Shown here in pieces: positions 20,034-29,597 of a stretch of 47,911 nt of DNA. The DNA is from Acrasis kona. Lineage: Eukaryota; Heterolobosea; Eutetramitea; Acrasida; Acrasidae. Every line of letters starts with the position of its first letter. Position 1 is the stretch's first letter. The stretch is taken from assembly GCA_026419775.2 (NCBI GenBank), contig JAOPGA020000577.1, forward strand, positions 1-47,911. Reading direction: 5' to 3'. The notes under the pieces were generated by a model, which worked only from the letters and a program-made list of their open reading frames with translations, searched no databases and was not told where the DNA came from. The translations under genes and the position numbers were made by a program.

Positions 20034-22259
20034 CTATGTAGAAATCTTTCTTAAAATTTTTTGTACCTGCCGTGATCGATTGTTGTTTCTAAATTGATCG
20101 GCTTCAAGTTGTGACTCCCACTTCATTAGCAATAGATTTAATTCCTTCTTCCTGTTTTCGTGAACTTGTCTAGTAATTTGTTCCATCTGCTGCTTCTTAC
20201 TCTTTTGAACAAGCTGCCTTGCTTGTTTTCCTTGTACTAGTTTTTCCTTGAGTATACTTACTTGCTCTCCGAAATATTTATCGATTTGTTGGACCCTAAG
20301 TGAAGTTTTGTCCATTAAATCCTTTTCAGCTTTCTTTAGTTTACTCTTTTCGTTTTGAATTCTCTCTTTTTCGACGCTCATTATTAGTTTATGCACTTTC
20401 TTGAGCTCTTGCTCCTCCTGTACTTTTCGGCTAAGAAGCTTTGAAAACAAAACTCGTTCCTGCTCTTCCTTGAATTGAGAAAGCTTGACTTCTTCCACTT
20501 GCTGTTTGGCCTTATTGAACTTTTGGTTTCCAAGTCCCATTTTATTCAATTCGATTTGTTTCCGCTCCTCATCTACATAGTCCTCCATGTATTGTTTGTA
20601 AAGCTTGTAATACTTTTTAAGATGATCGCTGTTTTCAATTAATGTTTCAATATCAAGGGGCTTGTGCTTGGTAACCACTTTTTTCGATGCTTTAACTGAG
20701 TTGGATTTTGTGCTGTACATGTTAGAGTAGGGCGATTTTCTTTTGTTTGTTTTATTTTCAATCATATTCAGGGATGAATTCAATTTGTCCGCCAAAGGGT
20801 GTTTACTCTTTTGTCTCCTAGGAGCGGATGAGGGTCTAGTCCTCCTCTTTGGAATATTAATTTCATCCTGCTCCGATTCGGGAGTACTTGCTCTAGATGA
20901 CTCGGATCGGAAACTACTATTATGTACATTTGGAGAAGATGATAATCTTCGATTAGCTTCATAAGATGGTTTTTGAGAAATATCATCTACAAAAACTGGA
21001 GTTCTTGGTGGTGGAGGTGGCATCAACCTGCTGTCTTCATCGATCTTTTGGACGATATGATGGGTTGATTGTCGTTCCCTAGAAGCTTGTTCGAGGTTGT
21101 CATAGCTATGCTCTCTTCTTGTGCGAGCGTGCTCCACTCTGCTGAAATTAGAAGGGTCTGAGTGTCTTCTCGGGTCCTGTGATGTTTCCACAAATTCGTA
21201 TTTGTACATTGGTATATCCATTGATGACCTAGTTCTTCTCCCAATCCCTTCTATACTTTCATCATTTGCATTTCGTTTTGAACTTGGAATGTTATTAAAC
21301 TCAGACGTGCCATTGCGATAGTTAGTGGATTCTCTTCTTTGTGTTTCTTTTTTGGAGGCTGCCCTCTCACAGGCAACCATCAGGATGTCAATTAAACTAT
21401 AATCTTCTAAAACGTCTTCTCGAGTGCGACTAGGTTCCGAAGTCACATCTTCCTTTTCGTTATCAGAGTCATATGCAGTACTATTTCTATCGATATCTGG
21501 AGATTGATTATCATCTGAGCCGGAATGTTGAATGTATCTGTCGTCAGATTCTTCGCTCTCATCTGACTCTTCATGATAAGAGCCATGCACAGAAACAACA
21601 GAGGGAGATTGATTGGATACATCATGTAGAACGTCCTTATCTATCCTTAAATGTGACTTTTGCCTCCTTTTTGAAAGTGGAGATTTTCTTGTTTGTTGTG
21701 GAGAGGAGTGTTTTGTTTGTGGGACAACTACAGTTTGTTCAGAGTTTCGTTTTGGTGTTCCCGCGCTAATTTTGTTTGGGGTGACTGTATTTGATTGTAC
21801 GGTATTGTTATGAGTAGGTGTGGAGGCATTCTGAATAGATCCTTGTGAATCACTGAGAGACTCTGATGATGAGCTTCTTAACCCTTTGTTATACAAGGAC
21901 ACAAAAAATTCTGCTAATGCGCCTACATCATGAGCAGGTCTCTCCAAATAAAATCTTCTCGCGTCAATATTCAATAATGTTGAATCTGAAGGGAAAATCT
22001 CTGCTAGCTTATCTAAAACTAGGTTCATGTTATGTACATGATCTATAGTTGTTGTTGGGTCTCTTACTAGACCATGTATGTGTGTACCCATAATCTTCTC
22101 GTATAAGAGAACGAACATTGATGGTGAGCATTCGGGTAAACGCTCAATTTGACGAGGAATATCACATTTCTGCAGCACTTCATTAATCAATTGTATTGTC
22201 CCTATAACAGTTGTTGCCACGAGTATCGAATTTGTCTTACTCTGATGCTCGAGGCTCAT
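20034..22259 (-). CDS. CEP95: CEP95-like centrosomal protein (CH-like domain plus coiled coils)
   Basis: Single exon, 741 residues. Residues ~15-130 match the calponin-homology-like N-terminus of CEP95/CCDC45: LINEVLQKCDIPRQIERL, SPSMFVLLYEKIMG, DHVHNMNLVLDKLAEIF, then a helix ending LAEFFVSLY. Residues ~135-520 are low-complexity, rich in Ser, Thr, Arg, Asp and Glu, probably disordered and phosphorylated. Residues ~545-740 form a near-continuous coiled coil (YYKLYKQYMEDYVDEERKQ onward, ending near LEADQFRNN). Known: CEP95 localises to centrosomes/spindle poles. Inference: a basal-body or centriole component here, which fits other cilium-type genes in the window (ULK4). Sequence divergence leaves some doubt between CEP95 and another CH-like coiled-coil protein. 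Confidence 0.7.
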   Translation of the reverse strand: MSLEHQSKTNSILVATTVIGTIQLINEVLQKCDIPRQIERLPECSPSMFVLLYEKIMGTHIHGLVRDPTTTIDHVHNMNLVLDKLAEIFPSDSTLLNIDARRFYLERPAHDVGALAEFFVSLYNKGLRSSSSESLSDSQGSIQNASTPTHNNTVQSNTVTPNKISAGTPKRNSEQTVVVPQTKHSSPQQTRKSPLSKRRQKSHLRIDKDVLHDVSNQSPSVVSVHGSYHEESDESEESDDRYIQHSGSDDNQSPDIDRNSTAYDSDNEKEDVTSEPSRTREDVLEDYSLIDILMVACERAASKKETQRRESTNYRNGTSEFNNIPSSKRNANDESIEGIGRRTRSSMDIPMYKYEFVETSQDPRRHSDPSNFSRVEHARTRREHSYDNLEQASRERQSTHHIVQKIDEDSRLMPPPPPRTPVFVDDISQKPSYEANRRLSSSPNVHNSSFRSESSRASTPESEQDEINIPKRRTRPSSAPRRQKSKHPLADKLNSSLNMIENKTNKRKSPYSNMYSTKSNSVKASKKVVTKHKPLDIETLIENSDHLKKYYKLYKQYMEDYVDEERKQIELNKMGLGNQKFNKAKQQVEEVKLSQFKEEQERVLFSKLLSRKVQEEQELKKVHKLIMSVEKERIQNEKSKLKKAEKDLMDKTSLRVQQIDKYFGEQVSILKEKLVQGKQARQLVQKSKKQQMEQITRQVHENRKKELNLLLMKWESQLEADQFRNNNRSRQVQKILRKIST

Positions 22260-22532
22260 ATTGTATGTAACGGATGGTCAACTTCTATTTCAAATTTTGC
22301 GGAATGGGTCAAACTAAGTAATTACGCAGCTATTACACCACGACACTACGCCAGGGTTCATTAACGGCGTTGGGTCGAGTTGAGACATAAAAAAATACAC
22401 TGGATTTCGGTTCATTTTTCGACTTCTTAAAAAAAACCTGATTCATTGTTTCAAATCGTCGGAGTTTGACGTTGTAAGTAGACAGGAGTAACGGAATAAA
22501 ATGGAGAATCTGTAGGAGACACTCTTCAAAAA

Positions 22533-23012
22533 ATGAGGACTTTACTTTTTGCTTGCGTTCTTATCTGCACCTTATCGTTCGCTGTGGCATACAAAGAAGA
22601 TAGAGATATTGCCGCAGTTAAGAATACAACCAAATTGTTCTTTACTGTTTTCGAAATGGAGTGCAAGGCATGGTCAAACCTTTTTGAAGTCGATGGTGTT
22701 TTCTATCACCCACAAGCAGGTGCCATAGTTGGAAGAAAGAGTCTTGTTGACTTCTGCTTGTCAGTGCAGAAAGATAAGGGACCAAACCTATTCAGACAAG
22801 ATGGCCACATTAGAGTAACAAAAGCTGGCGGTCAATATCATGTTATGCTTGAGTACGTCTATTCCACCGTCAAGGACACTGGAAAAGTTTTCACCAACTC
22901 TGGATATGAATCAATGATTTTCAAAGTCGCGGGTGGAAAAGCAACAATTAAAGCAGTAACAGAATTCTTCAACCGCAACCAAGAGCCATACGAGTGGGAT
23001 CCTACTGCTTAA
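22533..23012 (+). CDS. Secreted NTF2-like (SnoaL-fold) protein
   Basis: 159 residues with a clear N-terminal signal peptide (MRTLLFACVLICTLSFAVAY, cleavage near residue 19-20). The mature part starts with an N-glycosylation site (NTT) and shows the cone-like NTF2 pattern: helix, then WSNLFEVDGVFYHPQAGAIVGRKSLVDF, then strands (HIRVTKAGGQYHVMLEYVYS; YESMIFKVAGGKATIKAVTEFF). Known: this fold hosts binding or small-molecule enzymes such as SnoaL cyclases. No catalytic set can be named. A poly-adenylation-like AATAAA follows the stop. Divergent from the CEP95-like gene across 273 bases. Confidence 0.7.
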   Translation: MRTLLFACVLICTLSFAVAYKEDRDIAAVKNTTKLFFTVFEMECKAWSNLFEVDGVFYHPQAGAIVGRKSLVDFCLSVQKDKGPNLFRQDGHIRVTKAGGQYHVMLEYVYSTVKDTGKVFTNSGYESMIFKVAGGKATIKAVTEFFNRNQEPYEWDPTA

Positions 23013-23146
23013 GCCTTCTGAATCACAATAAAAAAATTCATTCATCAACAATCATCTGTTTTGAATGGTGTTCATATCAACGATCTTCCAGGGAATTTGT
23101 AATATCGAAGCGTATATTATCTGATCAAACTATTTATTGTTTCCAA

Positions 23147-24586
23147 CTACAAATAACAAGCGCCCATCAACGTCGTTATCAATATAAAAATAAGTAGTAA
23201 ACTCGATGTCAGTCGGTTTGTGTCACTCTGCTTTTTTTCATTACTCTTTAAGCTTAGAATCCAGTCATGTATTATCTTCTGATCATCCTCACTAAACACC
23301 CTGAACATCTTCTTACCAAACTCAAACGATTTTACCAATGCACTCTTTTCAGGATGACCAGGTTTGACCCAACCTGAATTTGCCAGAACTTTCAAGAACT
23401 CCTTTGGACTAGTACCTTTCATTACGTCTCCTATATTCTGACCACCTAAACGAACGGCGCTGTGGAAGGGACAAGCAGAATAGGGAGCGTACCTGTATAT
23501 CACATCGGCCATCAAAAAATCAATGGTATCCTTCTCATTTAAATCAAGTAATTGAGTGTAGGTTGTGGATGAGTGTTCTTTATTGAAAGCCGGATAGGAT
23601 ATGACACCAACAGAATGATAGAGTTTATTAACAAGACGATCAACAATTAATTCTGGATACAAACTAAACATGCCAAGCAAGTAGCCACTAAATATATTCT
23701 TCCACACCTCATTATTGGTTGAGAACATCTTCCTACCTTCAACTTGCATTTTAAATGGTTCAAGAAGAGACTCTACTGCATGCCTTGCCATGGCCGCGTG
23801 ACCCACACAAGGATTATCAATTGTTAAATGTAAAGGATGATAATAGTCAGGTATACGAGCCTTCTTCAGCGCATCATTCATCATAATCATTTCCAAAGGT
23901 ACTTCTTCATACTTTAATGTGAAGCCACATAGTTCCAAAAAGAATTCCTCTTGAAGCACGCTGAAAGCAAGTTGTATAACCGGAGCGAAAAATGACATGT
24001 CTTCGAAGCCGGTATGGTTTGAAAATTCCAAAGTATTTGTTTCGGGCAGGTCAATGTTTGCACGGACGAGGAGTTTACGATAAAGGTAGATGTGGTTCTT
24101 TTCTAAATCTCCCTCGCCATCTTCTTCTTGATAAATTAAATGCAAAGTATCTTTGACCTTTTTTATTGTTTCAATGGAGGAGGATGGAACTTCTTTGTTA
24201 ATTGTGTTTATGTTGATTTGGTCAACACGCTTGACCCAATCACCATCAATTAGTTTTGTGGGCGAATCTTGTATTAACTGGTGGGCGAGTGTGTTGGTGT
24301 ACTTGTTTTCAATGTTTTGGTATGCAACGGTTAGTTGATGAAAGTGTTCCCTTGTGATGGCCTCCACATCAACCGTTGCATCGGTGTATCTGTCAAATTC
24401 TTTGTGAACAACCTCATTTAGTATGGTTTTGAAAAACTGGGTCGTCTTAAACTTTGTTTCTTTTCGTTTTGCGGGGTCTACTTCATCCCAATTGATGAGA
24501 TTGTAGAACAAGGTCCTTAAGACTGTTCCGTCAAGGCAGTCAGGCAAACAACTAATCTCTATTTCGCTTATAGGCACAACAGACAT
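23147..24586 (-). CDS. Haem-oxygenase-like iron-containing redox enzyme with a C-terminal membrane anchor
   Basis: 479 residues from the first ATG (24586). Residues ~200-290 resemble the 'iron-containing redox enzyme' branch of the TENA/haem-oxygenase fold: LGFTL-type block FFLELCGFTLKYEEVPLEM, then YYHPLHLTIDNPCVGHAAMA followed by a helix ending in LLEPF. Known: in this fold conserved Glu and His residues (here Glu in the first block, His in PLHL and GHAA) bind a metal centre. The last ~20 residues are hydrophobic (SSLLLIFILITTLMGACYL), as in tail-anchored proteins of the ER or mitochondrial outer membrane. Inference: a membrane-tethered metal-dependent oxidase. The N-terminal ~150 residues are helical and unassigned. 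Confidence 0.6.
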   Translation of the reverse strand: MSVVPISEIEISCLPDCLDGTVLRTLFYNLINWDEVDPAKRKETKFKTTQFFKTILNEVVHKEFDRYTDATVDVEAITREHFHQLTVAYQNIENKYTNTLAHQLIQDSPTKLIDGDWVKRVDQININTINKEVPSSSIETIKKVKDTLHLIYQEEDGEGDLEKNHIYLYRKLLVRANIDLPETNTLEFSNHTGFEDMSFFAPVIQLAFSVLQEEFFLELCGFTLKYEEVPLEMIMMNDALKKARIPDYYHPLHLTIDNPCVGHAAMARHAVESLLEPFKMQVEGRKMFSTNNEVWKNIFSGYLLGMFSLYPELIVDRLVNKLYHSVGVISYPAFNKEHSSTTYTQLLDLNEKDTIDFLMADVIYRYAPYSACPFHSAVRLGGQNIGDVMKGTSPKEFLKVLANSGWVKPGHPEKSALVKSFEFGKKMFRVFSEDDQKIIHDWILSLKSNEKKQSDTNRLTSSLLLIFILITTLMGACYL

Positions 24587-24820
24587 GTTTTTTTCACAAA
24601 CGCATAACTTCAACGTTTACGCTGCATTTATACAGTGGAGATGGAGTTCCTCCTCCATTTTATTCCCGGAACTGCAGTGCAAACGAACGTTTACAAATTA
24701 AATAAACTTGGTGGAAGTGCACCCTGTTTCCAAGTGATAATAAGACTTCAAGGTAAAACAAAATCAAGAATTGTGACAAGCAATAAGTTGGTTTTAAATG
24801 TTCTGGTTTTAATAAAAAAA

Positions 24821-26462
24821 TTACAATTCAGCCTCCCTCATCTGCCTCTCGTTAAGTTCCCTTAATGTCTTCTTCCTCTTCAAATATCTCTCATAAATTA
24901 AGCTAGCAAATACTATGATTAGTATTAAAAGTACAATCACAATGAAGATGATTCCAACAACTTTTTTCACAGTATCATTTGACTCCGTCTGAAAGGATTA
25001 AAAAATGAAACACAAAAGTGCTTACGGGATGTGTAGGATTAATTATAACTTGTTCGCTATAAAACCCAGACGTAAAAGTTTTAACTACACCGTTGGTGAT
25101 TGTGTTAAGGTCGCTAAAAGTCCCAGTGTTCTTATTGAAAAATGATACTTTACCAGCTTGACTGACCATTCCGACAACTCCTTGCGTACAGTTCTAAAAG
25201 GTTAAATTTTCAATAAAAGTATATGAATTACCTTGTCCTTCGGTCCACATGCATAAGTAAAAATGATTTGGTCTGTAATGTTTGTAGAGGTTCTCAACAC
25301 TTGTGAATTACTTCCAGCGTCAGAGATGGTCATGAATGTTGTTAACAAAGTTTGATTAGCAATGTCAGCAAAGTCACCTCCAACAAACAGATCGGTTCCG
25401 GAGTGGGACACGGAGTCAATTTCTCCAACGACAGGAGATGAAAGGACCTGTCATGTGGTTAGACTTTAAAAAGTGATGAAAACTTACTGGTGACAAAAGC
25501 CACTTGTGCATATCCAATACACAAAGGTTAGAGCACGTGACACCTGTTGAGGACCTTGAATTAAAGTGACCTCCTACATAAAGTTGCCTTCTTGTTCCCT
25601 TCAATGTGGCGTCATTATACGAAATAGAATGCTGTTTAAAGTTATCATCGTGATGGAGTTACTTAATACGTACAACAGAGTATCCTGGGTCATCAACAGA
25701 ATTATCAATTTCGTTCCATATTCCAGTTGAAGTGTTCAAGTACCTTAGGTAACGATCAAAGTCACCACCAACGAATAAGAAATTCACTGGTCCTTCAGTC
25801 ACTCCGTGTTCCTTCTTTGACACAACATGGACGTGATCTTGTTCTGTAATTCTGTGGTTACGCTCTCCTCCAAGAGCATCCCATTTTGATGTTGCATTAT
25901 CGAACATCATGACCCCAGTAGCAATTCTTAAAAAAGTTAAGTAGCACTAATTATAATACTTACTTGCCATCAGATAGCGTGTAACCAAACATACCTCCTA
26001 CGTAGATCTTGCAAGAACCACAACCCGCGTCACAATCAGCTGTTATACTGTAGATTACTGGACTTTTGGAGGTGCTTGTCAACGCCAAAGGTGCTTTCGA
26101 GACAGGTGACCAATTAGTTGCTCTACTAGCCCAAACAGCGACAGGAACATTTGTTGAAATTCCACCAGCGCTGGTGAAAGCTCCACCAATATACACGTTA
26201 GAGCAAGTGTCAACAAAAACTGTATTAATGATGCCGTTCGTGCCACTTCCTAACGGAAACCAAGATTGACCCATGTTGTTGGTATACGCAATATTGTTGG
26301 CATTTGTTGTTGAATTATTGTTCGAAATTGCGCTGAATGAACCTGCAAGAAACCACCGCCTTTCTTATAATCGTTTAACAAAATATATTGTATTGTCTAA
26401 CCTTGTGCGGCTATCCCTGAGAGTGTACACAGTGATACTATAATGAGTAACAACGTCTTCAT
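24821..26462 (-). CDS. Single-pass membrane receptor-like protein with repeated VGG(D/H/A)F modules; seven exons
   Basis: Spliced from seven exons (26402-26462, 25964-26342, 25674-25926, 25488-25631, 25232-25447, 25026-25193, 24821-24988) across introns of 59, 37, 42, 40, 38 and 37 bases; the exon sum is 1389 bases, 462 residues. N-terminal signal peptide MKTLLLIIVSLCTLSGIAAQ. The ectodomain repeats short blades: VYIGGAFTSAGG, IYVGGMFG, FLFVGGDFD, LYVGGHFNS, LFVGGDFAD, consistent with a beta-propeller built of kelch/delta-60-like repeats. Several N-glycosylation sites. One transmembrane helix (VVGIIFIVIVLLILIIVFAS) is followed by a ~25-residue basic cytoplasmic tail. It lies just downstream of, and co-oriented with, the membrane kinase gene. 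Ligand unknown. Confidence 0.75.
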
Positions 26463-26595
26463 GAACAAGGTTGTTTTCGGGGGATATTGTGTAATTGGCG
26501 GAATTAATTTCTGTTAGTAAGCGATTACCGAAAACTCCTGTGTTATCAGTATCATTATATCAAGAGAACGCAAGACAGTAAATATTAATACACTT

Positions 26596-28749
26596 TTATT
26601 TGGGGAACAGCTCTATCATTGATAGAATCTCTGAAAAAGAAGGTCTTTCGTCTGCATTCTGAGCCCAGCATTTTTGCATCAAATCCAAGTATAACCTTTC
26701 TTTTTCAGATATTTGAAGAAACTCCGGAATGAACGGCCGGTTACCCTTTGTTACATTTACACTTATCAAAAATTCAGAATCACCAAAACCATCTCCGTCG
26801 CTCCTAAGCTCGTGGAATGGTTTGATTTCAAAGAATAACTCGTACATAATAATAGCAAAACTGTACACATCACTTTTTTCAGTATAGGTAGATTCTGTTA
26901 ACATCTCTGGGCTCATGTAAGTAAAAGTTCTATACAAGAGTTAGGATAGATTACATTGTTACTTACCCAATGTTCCTTGACATGTCGTTTGAAATCTTCC
27001 TAGAGCTCCCTTACATCATTGTTAAGACTTTACAAAACAACAAAAAAACTTACCAAAATCGCATACTTTAGCAATGCTACAATTATCGCACAATAAAATA
27101 TTAGAGGGCTTGAGATCTCTGTGACATATAGGTGCTTCTCTCCCATTCATAAATGCAAGAGCGGATGCAATATCTTTTATTATTTTTATTTTCTTGCGAA
27201 CACTCAACGCTTTGTGGATAACAGATGACAGGTCATGTAATGTCTGCTCATGCTCATCCGGATACAAAATCTTATCAAGACTGTACCTCATCAACTCTGT
27301 CACTATATACTTGTAATCATTAGAAATACATGCACCCATGAACAAGACCACATTCGGGTGCCTCAATTCAACTAACATTTTCACTTCATTTTCAAATTCA
27401 TGGTCGCTTTCTAACCTCTTCATCATTTTTATTGCAACTTGAGAACCAAGATAACGACCACTGAAAACAACACCGTAAGAGCCTTCACTAATCCTCGACA
27501 GAAAAGTCAAATCAGAAGACTCTATTATAAAATGTTCTATATCTTGTTTAAAGCTTCTTCTGCTTACAACCAACTCTTTGACTATAAGAGATTCCTGGAG
27601 ACCAAAATCAGGCATCTTCGCAACATATTCCTTATATCCAAACCTTAATGATAATTTCATCATCATGGTCAAGGTGACATAAGCAACGATATATAACAAC
27701 AAGAAACAAAATCTGCTTACTTCATACACTGCTGCATGAATTTGAACAATTAGATTTAAATGTTTTATTAAGGAATCAGCAATCATATAGGTTGTATAGA
27801 TGATGCTGATTATAGTTAAGACAATACAAATACAAATAAAGATTTTATAAATTAGACCTCGTACATTGTTAGCTTTTAGTAGATACATTCCATTGGCGAT
27901 AACTGTACCAAGGAACACAAAGCCACACGCCAGAGAAATTCCAGCGCGCCCAAAAAAGTGGGTTTGATAATCCCGAGAGGGTATTAACAAATCACAAATG
28001 AAGTAAATAAAGTAATATACAGAATGTAATAACGTGATGATAAATAAAATTTCTTTTCGTGCTCTGTATACCGTGGAGAGACCTGGAGGTCTTTTTTTAC
28101 AATACATGTAGCCTACTAGCATGAGTACGCATGAAACAATTGAGGATAGGAACACGGTGTTAATGTATATAAACAAACACCGTAGTAGCAGAGGCCGTTC
28201 AACCTCTATTACATTATTCACAATCGCAACAAATAAAAGTATGATTAGGCTAAATATTACGTTCGATATGTATGAAGCGAGCAATAACGTTGACAGAAGC
28301 ATCAAAGCTATCCGAAAAGCTAAATTGTCTCTGAATACTCCAACAACAACTATAATGACAACTCCGATGAGGCTGGATGTTATTGATGACGTCGCGAATG
28401 TCCGTTCCAAATATGAAATGTATTGTATGTGTTGAATTCTTTCCGTATCATTTGCGAGTATTGTTGGACTGTCACCCCATGATTTGAGATACACCGCTGA
28501 AGATATCCCAGCGCTGATATTCCATATACTTAATGTGAGTAATGATGCACAGAGTGCAAGGAAATATCCAACCTGGGTATGCCTCTTCATTCCGGGGATT
28601 TCGGAAATTGCAATTGTAACATCAGTGTGACTTTTGACACCGAATGTAGATTGGTTCAACCAAATACACAAATAAGTTCTCGTGTTTGAATGAGTAGGCA
28701 ATATATAATACTTAAAGAATATTTTAAAAACAATGTTAAAACCTGCCAT
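26596..28749 (-). CDS. Multi-pass (GPCR-like) membrane protein fused to a TKL protein kinase
   Basis: Three exons (27054-28749, 26967-27009, 26596-26929) with introns of 44 and 37 bases; 690 residues. Residues ~55-380 contain about seven or eight hydrophobic helices (for example VGYFLALCASLLTLSIW, GLIYKIFICICIVLTIISII). The kinase domain starts at ~420: glycine loop ISEGSYGVVFSG, VAIK lysine (~440), HRDLKPSN (~543), CDFG (~565, split by intron 1), YMSPEM, and DVYSFAIIMYEL. Known: the HRDLKPSN/DVYSF pattern is typical of tyrosine-kinase-like (TKL) kinases, and receptor fusions of multi-pass domains to TKL kinases occur in amoebae and oomycetes. All key catalytic residues are present. The 43-base middle exon encodes the activation loop. 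The start may instead be the ATG at 28590. Shares a 71-base divergent promoter with the zinc-finger gene. Confidence 0.85.
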
Positions 28750-28820
28750 AGGTATACTCTAGTTGGACACGGGAAAACAAAATTGTTATCGACTGTTTTA
28801 GAAATCGGATATTGTGTCAT

Positions 28821-29597
28821 ATGTCTAACACTTCTCAACCAGCCAGCCCACAACATGCCAGCCCACAACGTAGAGATGAGTCGAATAAAGTAATATGGAA
28901 ATGTCGTCACCCAAATTGTACTGTAACAGGTCAGTATATGAGTAGAATTAACGCACACATATCCAAACGTCACCCAGAACTACCACTGTACATAAAGAAA
29001 TTGACAAAAAAACAGTTGAAGGAGAGAGAAATGTCAAGAAAGGAACAGGAACATGTAAAAGCCCCTAATAAAATGTTCACGTATAACCCAAACTCGGTTA
29101 CACCAAGCAAGGAGCTGTTAAAGCGACGGGCTTCTATGCGTGCTGCAACTGGTGATACACCTCCATTAAAAAGGAAGCACACAGATCACAACAAAAGGTA
29201 CTCGATGACAATTGAATCAGATTCGCCAATGCAGAAGCTTGATCAATCTACTCAAAAAAGTAATAGTTTTGTAAATTACAACTCAGAACGAGGTGAAAAG
29301 CACGTGTCTATTTTCAATAAATCTATACCTCATAATGACAAGGTGTTGCTCGATACATGTATTGAGCTAATGAACAAAGTTATTGGTGAATTTAAACCAG
29401 ATCCTCGACATATATTCAATTATTTGACCATGAAGCCAGAAGAAATTGAAAGAAACATTCCTCCTCATCTTAGTTATCTTATTAAAGGAATTTGTAAAAA
29501 CAAATCTTACTTCAACAAAATGACACGTAGAAATGAAGCAGGATTATCAAAAACTGACGCAGAGGCGGTGAGGTATTATTTGACTCTGGTGTATTGA
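28821..29597 (+). CDS. C2H2 zinc-finger protein, first part of a transposon-associated gene pair
   Basis: 258 residues from ATG 28821. Residues ~25-55 form one C2H2 finger (CRHPNC ... HISKRH, spacing C-x4-C-x12-H-x4-H), followed by a basic region (KKLTKKQLKEREMSRK) and a Ser/Thr/Lys-rich linker. The C-terminal ~90 residues (FKPDPRHIFNYLTMKPEEIE...) appear to run on in sense into the next frame, whose first residues (QLLNIRDQNSHMKEW) fit directly after it. The stop overlaps the next ORF by 4 bases. Splicing, frameshifting or mutation cannot be told apart here. Likely DNA-binding moiety of the element. Confidence 0.6.
   Translation: MSNTSQPASPQHASPQRRDESNKVIWKCRHPNCTVTGQYMSRINAHISKRHPELPLYIKKLTKKQLKEREMSRKEQEHVKAPNKMFTYNPNSVTPSKELLKRRASMRAATGDTPPLKRKHTDHNKRYSMTIESDSPMQKLDQSTQKSNSFVNYNSERGEKHVSIFNKSIPHNDKVLLDTCIELMNKVIGEFKPDPRHIFNYLTMKPEEIERNIPPHLSYLIKGICKNKSYFNKMTRRNEAGLSKTDAEAVRYYLTLVY

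Noticed and set aside
24975-26274. Five separate small minus-strand genes
   Set aside because: GT-AG introns of 37-59 bases link them, plus two further end exons, into one 462-residue protein with signal peptide and transmembrane helix.
28656-28973. Minus-strand frame overlapping the zinc-finger gene start
   Set aside because: It overlaps both the membrane-kinase N-terminus and the zinc-finger coding strand; lacks a recognisable domain and its ATG competes with better-supported genes.
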